DNA of 34,214 nt from a virus. Positions 29,391 through 34,214 of the stretch are shown here, piece after piece. The translations under genes were made by a program, and so were the position numbers. The notes beneath the pieces are model-generated. The model was not told where the DNA came from, searched no databases, and worked only from the letters and a program-made list of their open reading frames with translations. The stretch covers positions 1 through 34,214 of the IMG/VR virus record IMGVR_UViG_3300028045_000047; one strand, given 5' to 3'. How positions within the stretch are numbered: the stretch's first letter is position 1; each line of letters starts with the position of its first letter.

Positions 29391-29416
29391 CCCTCGCTGA
29401 TACGGGGGTTTTTTTT
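29391..29416. terminator. Intrinsic terminator
   Basis: CCCTCG/CGGGGG stem, loop CTGATA, then eight T on the plus strand. The T run overlaps the end of the minus-strand Phd-like gene; on the minus strand the stem is followed by TTCTTT, so it may work both ways. Confidence 0.7.
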
Positions 29417-29576
29417 ACTTCTGATTCATAACTAATTTGGCGTATGCAGTTTTAGTTAGCATAACCATTCCTTCTTTGGATAGTCGATTTATAATAATCG
29501 GCCCCTTATTTGCAGCTTCAAAAACCTTCTGCGCATTTCTTTGCATAGCAGTGCTATTATATTCTGGTAGAAACAT
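29415..29576 (-). CDS. Second Phd-like small DNA-binding protein (53 aa)
   Basis: ATG 29576 (minus) with AGGG SD. Sequence FLPEYNSTAMQRNAQKVFEA, ANKGPIIINRLSKEGMVMLT matches the Phd/YefM N-terminal domain (strand, helix with F-E-A-A-x-x-G, strand, R, helix). It resembles the protein at 8759-8983 (KPAEVFEAARNGEAVIQLKR). No toxin gene is adjacent and the toxin-binding tail is very short. Its promoter has a dyad in the spacer, as for an autorepressor. Confidence 0.6.
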   Translation of the reverse strand: MFLPEYNSTAMQRNAQKVFEAANKGPIIINRLSKEGMVMLTKTAYAKLVMNQK

Positions 29577-29607
29577 TGCGTAACCCTATTTGTGTTTGAT
29601 TGCAGCC

Positions 29608-29635
29608 AGTATACGCATACCAATAAGTATGTCAA
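29608..29635 (-). promoter_or_regulatory. Strong promoter with dyad in spacer
   Basis: Minus strand TTGACA (29635-29630), 16-base spacer, TATACT (29613-29608). The dyad CATACCAATAAGTATG (29616-29631, arms CATAC/GTATG) fills the spacer and touches the -35. Binding would block the polymerase. Confidence 0.75.
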
Positions 29636-29706
29636 TAACTAATTTAAAATTAAATTACCTCCAACATACAGTCTTTTAAATCTAAAGTGGGATATTTTTT
29701 ATCTTG

Positions 29707-29715
29707 TGATATATT
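29707..29715 (+). promoter_or_regulatory. Extended -10 promoter of the secreted peptide
   Basis: TGATATATT, an extended -10 without a good -35, 37 bases before ATG 29752. The gene has a private terminator. Confidence 0.45.
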
Positions 29716-29751
29716 GCGCTGATTATTCAAAACAGTTCAATATGGGAAAAT

Positions 29752-29883
29752 ATGAAAAAAACAACGATATATACAGCGATAGCTCTTTCTTTTTTGACTT
29801 CTTATGCGCATGCAACCGTCGAGACTAACGGAGTTAATATATTAGCTAACAGCGAGGAGATTGTTTCTAACACTGCTGGTTAA
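29752..29883 (+). CDS. Secreted mini-protein with signal peptide (43 aa)
   Basis: ATG 29752 with GGGA SD. MKK, a hydrophobic core (TAIALSFLTSY) and AHA form a classical Sec signal cleaved after residue 21. The mature product is about 22 residues (TVETNGVNILANSEEIVSNT and AG) and acidic. Own promoter and terminator. It would reach the periplasm. No relative is recognised; function could range from envelope modulation to superinfection exclusion (inference). Confidence 0.55.
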   Translation: MKKTTIYTAIALSFLTSYAHATVETNGVNILANSEEIVSNTAG

Positions 29884-29926
29884 ACGCGGGTGATGGTGTT
29901 CAATACGCTTGGTAACATAGTTGTCC

Positions 29927-29953
29927 CCCTCCTTTATTAAAGGGAGGGTTTTT
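29927..29953 (+). terminator. Intrinsic terminator of the secreted-peptide gene
   Basis: CCCTCC/GGGAGGG stem extended by TTTA/TAAA, then five T. Confidence 0.8.
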
Positions 29954-30130
29954 GATGGATGTAACAGTTGATTTTTATCATATTCATTGGTATCTTTTAT
30001 CGCGTAATCTCCAAGGTTACGACTATGTTGGCTCATAATAGATGTTGATAATTCTTGTAGTGTTATAAAAAATGCGCCTTCCGATGGCGCATTTTTTATA
30101 TTAAATTTATATCACTTATCTGATTTATAG
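29954..30130. other. Short gene-free region
   Basis: Apart from the bidirectional terminator at 30067 nothing convincing is seen. A 27-codon plus-strand ORF and a 64-codon minus-strand ORF that runs through the terminator at 29927 are both considered chance. Confidence 0.5.
30067..30097. terminator. Bidirectional terminator
   Basis: AAAAAATGCGCC/GGCGCATTTTTT, a perfect stem with seven-base loop and an A run on one side and a T run on the other. Ends the minus operon (resolvase) and shields the secreted-peptide side. Confidence 0.9.
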
Positions 30131-30382
30131 CTACGAGGTGATTCTTCTAACTCCAATCACCTCGTTATACTTCTGAATTTTTACGTATAATGATTCCAGC
30201 TTGTTAAGGTCTCGACTAAAATTACTTTGGCTAGTTAGATGAAGTATTGATATTGCATCATCGTAGCCCTTAACCAGTGAATTGCTAAGGGCTATTTTTA
30301 CTGACTCACTTCTAAGTCCAGACATTGAAAATAGTTGGTCAAATTCGTCTTGCTTCATGGTTCCAGCAAATAAGTATTTCAT
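30131..30382 (-). CDS. KorA/TrfB-like small HTH regulator (83 aa)
   Basis: ATG 30382 (minus), ATGA overlap with the resolvase gene. MKQDEFDQLFSMSGLRSESV, a helix IALSNSLVKGYDDAISIL with V-x-G like the A-x-x-V-L-V-x-G of KorA, and a helix TSQSNFSRDLNKLESLYVKI in the HTH recognition position. TrfB/KorA proteins repress plasmid promoters. Last gene of the leftward operon from the overlapping promoters at 31048-31090, so it may feed back on them (inference). Confidence 0.5.
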   Translation of the reverse strand: MKYLFAGTMKQDEFDQLFSMSGLRSESVKIALSNSLVKGYDDAISILHLTSQSNFSRDLNKLESLYVKIQKYNEVIGVRRITS

Positions 30383-30834
30383 TTTTTCGTCCCTAGATAC
30401 CCAAACCAGCTCGCGCTACGGGTATCCTCGTTGCTCCTTCCTTTCCATCCTGTAGCCTGTTCAAACATCATTTTCCCGTATGCGGCGTCTTTCCACTGCT
30501 TGCTTATTTTGTGCTTGACGACTGTTATCTCGCAATAATCAAAAAGCCTCTCTAATTCAATTTGTGCTTGCTGACACCTCCCGACACCCCGATTTACCGC
30601 CGTACCTGATTTAGAGTTTTTAACGCCTCTTTTTTTAAATGCCGCGTTGTTGGCGCAAGTGTCCTCCATGTGAATCTCTAAGCTATCTATCTTGCTAGTT
30701 TTTACGAGGCTATCTATAAAACCCTTTAATCCTAGCAACTGCATGCTTGACAGGCGTACTAACTCACCGTCTTGGTAAATAGCAATACCGTGCTTGTCGC
30801 TGTCTGGGTCGACTCCGATAATATATTTAGACAT
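30379..30834 (-). CDS. RuvC-like Holliday junction resolvase (151 aa)
   Basis: RNase H-fold nuclease that resolves branched DNA before packaging. Asp9 in YIIGVDPDSDKHGIAIY is the first catalytic acid; Glu57 in LEIHMEDTC the second; Asp137 in RSNEDTRSASWFG the last. A basic central region (KKRGVKNSKSG) probably binds DNA. Length (151) fits phage resolvases. Overlaps both neighbours by a few bases. Confidence 0.85.
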   Translation of the reverse strand: MSKYIIGVDPDSDKHGIAIYQDGELVRLSSMQLLGLKGFIDSLVKTSKIDSLEIHMEDTCANNAAFKKRGVKNSKSGTAVNRGVGRCQQAQIELERLFDYCEITVVKHKISKQWKDAAYGKMMFEQATGWKGRSNEDTRSASWFGYLGTKK

Positions 30835-31030
30835 TGATATTTTCCTCTTCTAATAGATTGGCGTGGTGGTCTTCTAGGGCTTCGCGTATTGAGTCAATAT
30901 CTAGCAGCCAATCGCAGACGAAAGCTTGACAGTTAATAATAGGTGTTACCCACATCACGTCACCATCCTCAACCTTGTATTTAACTGGAACTTGAGTTCC
31001 GTGTATTTCTATCTCTGTATTTCTAATCAT
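30827..31030 (-). CDS. Small early protein (67 aa)
   Basis: ATG 31030 chosen; the longer frame from 31063 would begin before the expected transcription start (about 31055). Beta-rich start (IRNTEIEIHGTQVPVKYKVE) and acidic C-terminal helix (SIREALEDHHANLLEEENIN). No family recognised. First gene of the leftward early operon. Confidence 0.6.
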   Translation of the reverse strand: MIRNTEIEIHGTQVPVKYKVEDGDVMWVTPIINCQAFVCDWLLDIDSIREALEDHHANLLEEENINV

Positions 31031-31047
31031 TTTAATCTCACTTGTTG

Positions 31048-31090
31048 TTGACAGTGGGGACATTGTGGATTACATTTATGTCATCGTCAA
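31048..31090. promoter_or_regulatory. Two overlapping divergent promoters
   Basis: Plus: TTGACA (31048-31053), 17, TACATT (31071-31076). Minus: TTGACG (31090-31085), 17, CACAAT (31067-31062). The -10 of the minus promoter lies inside the plus spacer and vice versa, so polymerase cannot sit on both. GACAT/ATGTC arms lie at 31059-31063 and 31079-31083. Left: resolvase operon; right: recombination operon. Confidence 0.75.
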
Positions 31091-31106
31091 TAAGGAATAC
31101 AATTAA

Positions 31107-31289
31107 ATGAGAACAATCCAACAGAGGATAAAGCTAAGCACTATAAAGAGAGCTAAGCGATTAATACTTGAAGTTAACATGGAGAGAAGTAAGGAGGGTA
31201 TCGAGGCTTTGTCAATGCCTGATTTTTTTGATTCGGCTTTAGAGTGCTTTGAAGATGCAAGAAAGAAACATATTAGGGGTGAGAAATGA
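31107..31289 (+). CDS. Ribbon-helix-helix-like small protein (60 aa)
   Basis: ATG 31107 with AAGGAA SD at ten bases. Start TIQQRIKLS would be the DNA-contacting strand, TIKRAKRLILEVNMERS the first helix and SMPDFFDSALECFEDARKKH the second, the layout of Arc-type repressors. First gene after the overlapping promoters, so regulator of them is plausible. Weak family signal. Overlaps the next gene (ATGA). Confidence 0.5.
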   Translation: MRTIQQRIKLSTIKRAKRLILEVNMERSKEGIEALSMPDFFDSALECFEDARKKHIRGEK

Positions 31290-31975
31290 GCAATTTATCA
31301 TTGTGGGAAAGTGTTTGCGAGACAGACCCTAGCTTTACCAAGCACGTAACACAACGCGGCGGCTATACATCAGTAAGCCCTCAGTACCAGATTAGAGAAG
31401 CTACTAAACAATTTGGTTGTTACGGTATGGGGTGGGGGTTTGAGTCCATACAATTTGATTATCAGTTTGTGGCTGATAACGGATTAGTAATTATTAACGC
31501 GGTGTTCTTTTATATATTGAATGACAAGAAAGCCACTTTTCCAATAACAAACGCTTGGCCAATGAAGAATGGTTCAAGAGTAGATCCAGATTTTGCCAAG
31601 AAAGCAGAAACCAACACGATGAGCAAGGCGCTATCGAAACTAGGGTTTAGTGCTGATGTGTTCCTAGGTCAATTTGATGATGCTGAATATGTAAATATGA
31701 TGGATGCTAAAGCTAGGGTTGGAAGCGGGGACGATGAAAAAATTGCTCAAGCTAATGAAGAATTTAAATCTTGGTTCGACAAGCAAGTTAATGCTTTGTC
31801 CCTGTGTCCAAACACTAACGCGATTAGCTTGGTGATGAATAGGATTATCCCGCAAATGAGAGATAAGTTAACGATTATCAAAGCCACAAATGACACCCGT
31901 GAGATTCTTGATAGAAAACTTAAAAAAGCGGCAGATGATGCAGTTGAACAACTTAATATCAATAAGGCTCAATAA
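31286..31975 (+). CDS. Single-strand annealing recombinase (ERF/Rad52-like) (229 aa)
   Basis: Anneals complementary single strands during phage recombination. N-terminal LWESVCETDPSFTKHVTQRGGY with SVSPQYQIREATKQFGCYGM GWGF, and NTMSKALSKLGFSADVFLGQFDDAEYV at about 107-133 are typical of phage SSAPs of the ERF-like superfamily. The C-terminus is charged and helical. It is followed by a coiled-coil protein and an SSB, the usual phage annealing cassette. No dedicated 5'-3' exonuclease is seen nearby. Confidence 0.75.
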   Translation: MSNLSLWESVCETDPSFTKHVTQRGGYTSVSPQYQIREATKQFGCYGMGWGFESIQFDYQFVADNGLVIINAVFFYILNDKKATFPITNAWPMKNGSRVDPDFAKKAETNTMSKALSKLGFSADVFLGQFDDAEYVNMMDAKARVGSGDDEKIAQANEEFKSWFDKQVNALSLCPNTNAISLVMNRIIPQMRDKLTIIKATNDTREILDRKLKKAADDAVEQLNINKAQ

Positions 31976-33012
31976 TGGAAAATTCACTAAAAGAGTTCGA
32001 TAAAGTTTTAGCCGATTTTAACGAGATAAAAGAAACTGGTAATTTTTTACCAGATTGCACTACAAAAAGCGGATACTTGGCATCTAAAGAATTCGTGCTC
32101 AAGATGACAACGCCAGCAAGAACCGCGCTATCTAAGGCTCATAAGGACGCTAAGGCCTTTTATTTAGAAGGTGGCCGCACTGTAGACGCTAAAAAGAACG
32201 AATTGATGCTGATGATAGAAGAGGTTGAAAAACCCCACCAAGAAGCTTACAGGGCTAAAGACGAGGAAGTAAAACGCATCAGAGCTGAGCGGGAGGCCGC
32301 TATTCAAAATGGATTTGATTATTTGAAAGGGTTCGTTGAAATAGCGATTAATCAAGACTCTGAAACTATCAGCTTTCTTTTAGATGAGTGTGCGGTTTTC
32401 GATGCAGACCCAAACGTTTATAGGAAAGAAATTGGAAAGGTTGTTAGTCTTCATCAAAAAGTTATGAGTCAACTTACCGATGCATTAACCAACTCATTAC
32501 AGATTGAGGACATGAAAAGACAGCAAGACGAAATGAATAAGAGGCAAGCAGAGATAGACGCAAAGTATGCAGAGCAAAAGAGAAGGGAAGACAAAGAGAG
32601 GGAAGATATCCACGCGGCCAACCTTAGAGAAACCATGAGGCTTGAGGCTGAGGAAGCAGCGCAAGCAGAGGTCGCCAGACTTAAAAAAGAGGCCGAGGAT
32701 GCAGAAGCACGAAGAGTTGCCCAAGAATGCCAAGCCAAGCTTTTTGCTGAGGACGCTAGAGCTGAAGCTAAAAGGCAATCCGAGCTAGCCGCCGCGCAAG
32801 CCGTTCAAGATGAGAAAGATAGACAGGAATCTGAGCGGTTACAATTAGAGGCAGACGCTAAGGATAGGGAGGCTGATAAAAAGCACAGGGGGATTATCAA
32901 CAGCCAAGCTCTTTATTGCCTAGTGCAAGGTGGCCTAAGTGAGGCTCAGGCTAAGCTTGCTATAAAGTTAATAGCATCTCGCAAGATTTCTCACACACAG
33001 ATTAATTACTAA
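31975..33012 (+). CDS. Coiled-coil protein of recombination cassette (345 aa)
   Basis: Start in a TAATG overlap with the recombinase. N-terminal 130 residues are helical (KEFVLKMTTPARTALSKAHK, VEKPHQEAYRAKDEEVKRIR), residues 170-300 are an uninterrupted Glu/Lys/Ala/Arg coiled coil, and the last 45 form a conserved-looking globular end (GIINSQALYCLVQGGLSEAQ, AKLAIKLIASRKI). Adjacent to SSAP and SSB in the same operon, so probably a recombination mediator or structural clamp. No catalytic motif. Confidence 0.65.
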   Translation: MENSLKEFDKVLADFNEIKETGNFLPDCTTKSGYLASKEFVLKMTTPARTALSKAHKDAKAFYLEGGRTVDAKKNELMLMIEEVEKPHQEAYRAKDEEVKRIRAEREAAIQNGFDYLKGFVEIAINQDSETISFLLDECAVFDADPNVYRKEIGKVVSLHQKVMSQLTDALTNSLQIEDMKRQQDEMNKRQAEIDAKYAEQKRREDKEREDIHAANLRETMRLEAEEAAQAEVARLKKEAEDAEARRVAQECQAKLFAEDARAEAKRQSELAAAQAVQDEKDRQESERLQLEADAKDREADKKHRGIINSQALYCLVQGGLSEAQAKLAIKLIASRKISHTQINY

Positions 33013-33015
33013 ATT

Positions 33016-33029
33016 CTGGTTAGACCACT
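33016..33029. promoter_or_regulatory. TGGTTAGACCA operator, site 5
   Basis: CTGGTTAGACCACT starting four bases after the preceding stop. It covers the -35 place for the -10 GATAAT at 33048. Confidence 0.55.
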
Positions 33030-33053
33030 CCGCACGCTAATGCGTGCGATAAT
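33030..33053 (+). promoter_or_regulatory. SSB promoter and hairpin
   Basis: TGCGATAAT (33045-33053) is an extended -10. It overlaps the hairpin CGCACGC/GCGTGCG (33031-33037, 33042-33048, loop TAAT). The hairpin has no T tract. The -35 area holds the operator, consistent with regulation. Confidence 0.4.
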
Positions 33054-33087
33054 TGGTTATTGAAATTAAACTAGCAAGGAAATTTAA

Positions 33088-33501
33088 ATGGCTAAGATTG
33101 GATTAAGATTAAAAATAGACGTTAGCAAGATTGAAAAAGCTAGATTATTTAAAGGGGAGAAGGGGACGTACTTAGACGCCACAGTGTTCGTTAATATTGA
33201 TGAGCTAGACCAGTATGGTAATTCTGGTATGATAACTCAAGATGTTAAGATGGTAGAGAAGCAGAGCGGGGTTCAAGGGGCTATCCTAGGTAACTGTAAG
33301 GTGTTCTGGAATGATGGAGGTCAACCTCAGCAAAAACAGCAATATGCACCACCACAGCAGCAACAATATGCATCACCACAATATGCGCCACCACAACCAC
33401 AACATAACCAAAAAAGACCAGCGCCTAGGCCTCAGTCTAATCTTACCCCGCCACCACCTCTAAATACAGATGATGGCTGGGATGAAGATATTCCGTTTTA
33501 G
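33088..33501 (+). CDS. Single-stranded DNA-binding protein (137 aa)
   Basis: Covers single strands during replication and annealing. ATG 33088 with AAGGAAATTTAA. Residues 1-75 are an OB-like beta domain (IGLRLKIDVSKIEKARLF, GTYLDATVFVNIDELDQYG), 76-120 a Gln/Pro-rich flexible linker with repeated YAPPQ/QYASP units and the last residues an acidic tip ending DEDIPF, the protein-interaction tail of bacterial SSBs. Shorter OB part than E. coli SSB. Confidence 0.85.
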   Translation: MAKIGLRLKIDVSKIEKARLFKGEKGTYLDATVFVNIDELDQYGNSGMITQDVKMVEKQSGVQGAILGNCKVFWNDGGQPQQKQQYAPPQQQQYASPQYAPPQPQHNQKRPAPRPQSNLTPPPPLNTDDGWDEDIPF

Positions 33502-33554
33502 CAACAATGGTAAGCAGGCGTAAAATGTTAACAGCCAAGGAGGTTAGTATAATT

Positions 33555-33737
33555 ATGAAAGAAGATATTGCTAGCTTAATGGCTAAAGTAGAAGAGCTTG
33601 AGGGTGTGATTCATCATTGTTGGTTATATTCTGGATATGGAGATTGCGGCTCTAATAAGATGACAGCAGCCGAAAAGGAATGCTATTTAGGTGCTGTTAG
33701 AGATGTGTCTGATAGAATTGACAAGCAATCTAACTAA
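33555..33737 (+). CDS. Small coiled-coil protein (60 aa)
   Basis: Start at ATG 33555 because AAGGAGG, a perfect SD, is 11 bases before it; the frame also opens at 33507. N-terminal helix KEDIASLMAKVEELEGVIH, then a cysteine-containing middle (YGDCGSNKM) and helix AEKECYLGAVRDVSDRI. Unknown. Its 3' end contains the consensus promoter at 33718. Confidence 0.65.
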   Translation: MKEDIASLMAKVEELEGVIHHCWLYSGYGDCGSNKMTAAEKECYLGAVRDVSDRIDKQSN

Positions 33738-33746
33738 GTGTATAAT
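33718..33746 (+). promoter_or_regulatory. Perfect sigma70 promoter
   Basis: TTGACA (33718-33723), exactly 17 bases, TATAAT (33741-33746). Both hexamers are consensus. The -35 lies in the last codons of the preceding gene. Expected start near 33753. Confidence 0.9.
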
Positions 33747-33752
33747 GCGCGA

Positions 33753-33817
33753 CATTAACGAAAGCTCATCACAGCTACCCTTGTTAGTCAAATCTTCCCC
33801 TTAATTGGGGTTTTTTT
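33753..33817 (+). ncRNA. Candidate 65-nt small RNA
   Basis: Sequence from the expected start of the consensus promoter to the end of the T tract at 33817 contains no ORF with an SD. It ends in the terminator hairpin. A strong promoter with nothing but about 65 nt before a terminator suggests an sRNA or a transcript meant to be antiterminated into structured RNA copy 1. Confidence 0.5.
33797..33817 (+). terminator. Intrinsic terminator
   Basis: CCCC-TTAATT-GGGG and seven T. The stem has only four pairs, as with the 1815 terminator, so readthrough may be notable. Confidence 0.8.
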
Positions 33818-33830
33818 GTGGCTAAAATAA

Positions 33831-33844
33831 AGTGGTTAGACCAG
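33831..33844. promoter_or_regulatory. TGGTTAGACCA operator, site 6
   Basis: AGTGGTTAGACCAG, 15 bases upstream of the -35 (33860) of structured RNA copy 1. Site 3 holds the same place relative to copy 2 (24 bases upstream of its -35). Confidence 0.55.
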
Positions 33845-33859
33845 ATTGGTTTTTTAATG

Positions 33860-33888
33860 TTGAGGTTATTTCACATATCGTGTAGTAT
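33860..33888 (+). promoter_or_regulatory. Promoter of structured RNA copy 1
   Basis: TTGAGG (33860-33865), 17 bases, TAGTAT (33883-33888). Same arrangement as the copy 2 promoter although their sequences differ, supporting function. Confidence 0.7.
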
Positions 33889-33894
33889 ACGCCT

Positions 33895-34214
33895 CGTTAC
33901 AAAGCGGTGCGGCAGTCGCTGAAAGCATTTTGTGAGTGGGTTTAGATTGTAGTCTCGGCGGGTTTAAAGTCACTCACTGAACTGCACCCCACTGTCAACG
34001 GGATTACATTCTAAGTCCTTTTTTATGCCTGCTTGGTGATAGCCTCATAAGCTATAAGGTTTCCCTATACCTACTGTCCACCAGACAGGCATAAATCCTT
34101 TCAAGACTCCCCCAGATATTTTTTACTTAGCTTAAGCAAGCTATCCGCAATAAATGCCCTAAAATTTAACTAAGCTCTGCATGATAACGTTTAGGCCGCG
34201 GATAAGCAGAAGTC
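33895..34214 (+). ncRNA. Large structured RNA, copy 1, 5' part
   Basis: First about 185 nt to 34079, then the overlap region repeated at 1-135. Helices: GTGAGT/ACTCAC (33932-33937, 33972-33977) and the 14-base pairing 33938-33951 with 34005-34018 (13 of 14 pairs, counting wobbles) cross each other, so an H-type pseudoknot. Then TTTATGCCTG (34022-34031) pairs with CAGGCATAAA (34086-34095, also 7-16). Each helix also forms in copy 2 with paired or wobble changes. Family not recognised. Confidence 0.78.
34080..34214. repeat. Contig-end overlap (same as 1-135)
   Basis: Second copy of the 135-base end overlap, with G at 34206 where the start has A at 127. Eight bases from the contig end, so the difference may be a sequence error or a minor variant. 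Confidence 0.9.

Noticed and set aside
29391-29416. Terminator as evidence of a plus-strand gene in 28560-29390
   Set aside because: The plus frames in that stretch are shadows of the initiator gene. The hairpin more likely serves the minus strand or stops antisense transcription.
29842-30036. 64-aa minus-strand ORF
   Set aside because: It runs through the intrinsic terminator of the secreted-peptide gene and across that gene; the translated hairpin gives the typical PSKTLPLIKEG string. No SD.
32469-32778. Ser/Ala- and Phe-rich minus-strand ORFs opposite the coiled-coil gene
   Set aside because: These are antisense readings of Glu/Ala/Lys codons. There is no SD, and the coding strand has an operon context.

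Overview
The window is the complete map of a P22-like podovirus. The first and last 135 bases are the same apart from one base, so the contig closes into a circle of about 34,079 bp. Low GC, AT-rich Shine-Dalgarno leaders, sigma70-type promoters and host-like periplasmic genes (a YgiW/YdeI OB-fold protein and a CC0125-type lipoprotein) suggest a gammaproteobacterial host, possibly marine. That host guess is inference. No integrase, CI-like repressor, CRISPR or tRNA gene was found.

Layout. 1-1833 (+): 3' part of a large structured RNA (copy 1, which starts at about 33895 and crosses the contig ends), then five small genes, mostly membrane proteins including a holin-like one, ending at a terminator. 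1851-3882 (+): a cassette of tiny overlapping hypothetical genes (winged helix, zinc ribbons, one broken gene). 3880-21681 (+): the virion operon: small-terminase candidate, large terminase, portal, a small accessory cluster with a Phd-like protein, scaffold, P22-type coat, EF-hand protein, gp4-like adaptor, small beta proteins, gp10-like plug, needle with heptad repeats, a cupin-SET fusion, and three gp7/gp20/gp16-position ejection proteins. 21563-22980 (-): structured RNA copy 2 followed by three small membrane or lipoprotein genes, the last lying antisense to the gp16-position gene. 23050-24906 (+): tailspike with a P22 head-binding domain. 24936-26266 (-): Rmf-like protein, unknown protein, endolysin (E-C-T triad) and 3TM holin. 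26331-26940 (+): a free-standing periplasmic OB-fold gene. 26947-29298 (-): replication operon with origin-like iterons inside the initiator gene, ending in a 77-aa GntR-like winged helix. 29415-30097: a second Phd-like gene (-) and a 43-aa secreted peptide (+). 30131-31090 (-): KorA-like protein, RuvC-like resolvase and a small gene. 31048-33817 (+): RHH-like protein, annealing recombinase, coiled-coil protein, SSB, a small gene, then a consensus promoter driving a short RNA. 33831-34214 (+): operator, promoter and 5' part of structured RNA copy 1.

Two systems deserve attention. First, a roughly 440-470 nt structured RNA occurs twice in opposite orientations. Each copy has its own promoter, and the two diverged sequences preserve helices through paired substitutions, including a likely pseudoknot. 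Each RNA runs into a cassette of tiny membrane proteins. Second, a dyad, TGGT-TAG-ACCA, occurs in six intergenic places, several just upstream of promoters. The phage encodes a GntR-type DNA-binding domain without a ligand domain, a family whose operators are of the GT-N-AC type, so a phage-wide regulon is plausible.
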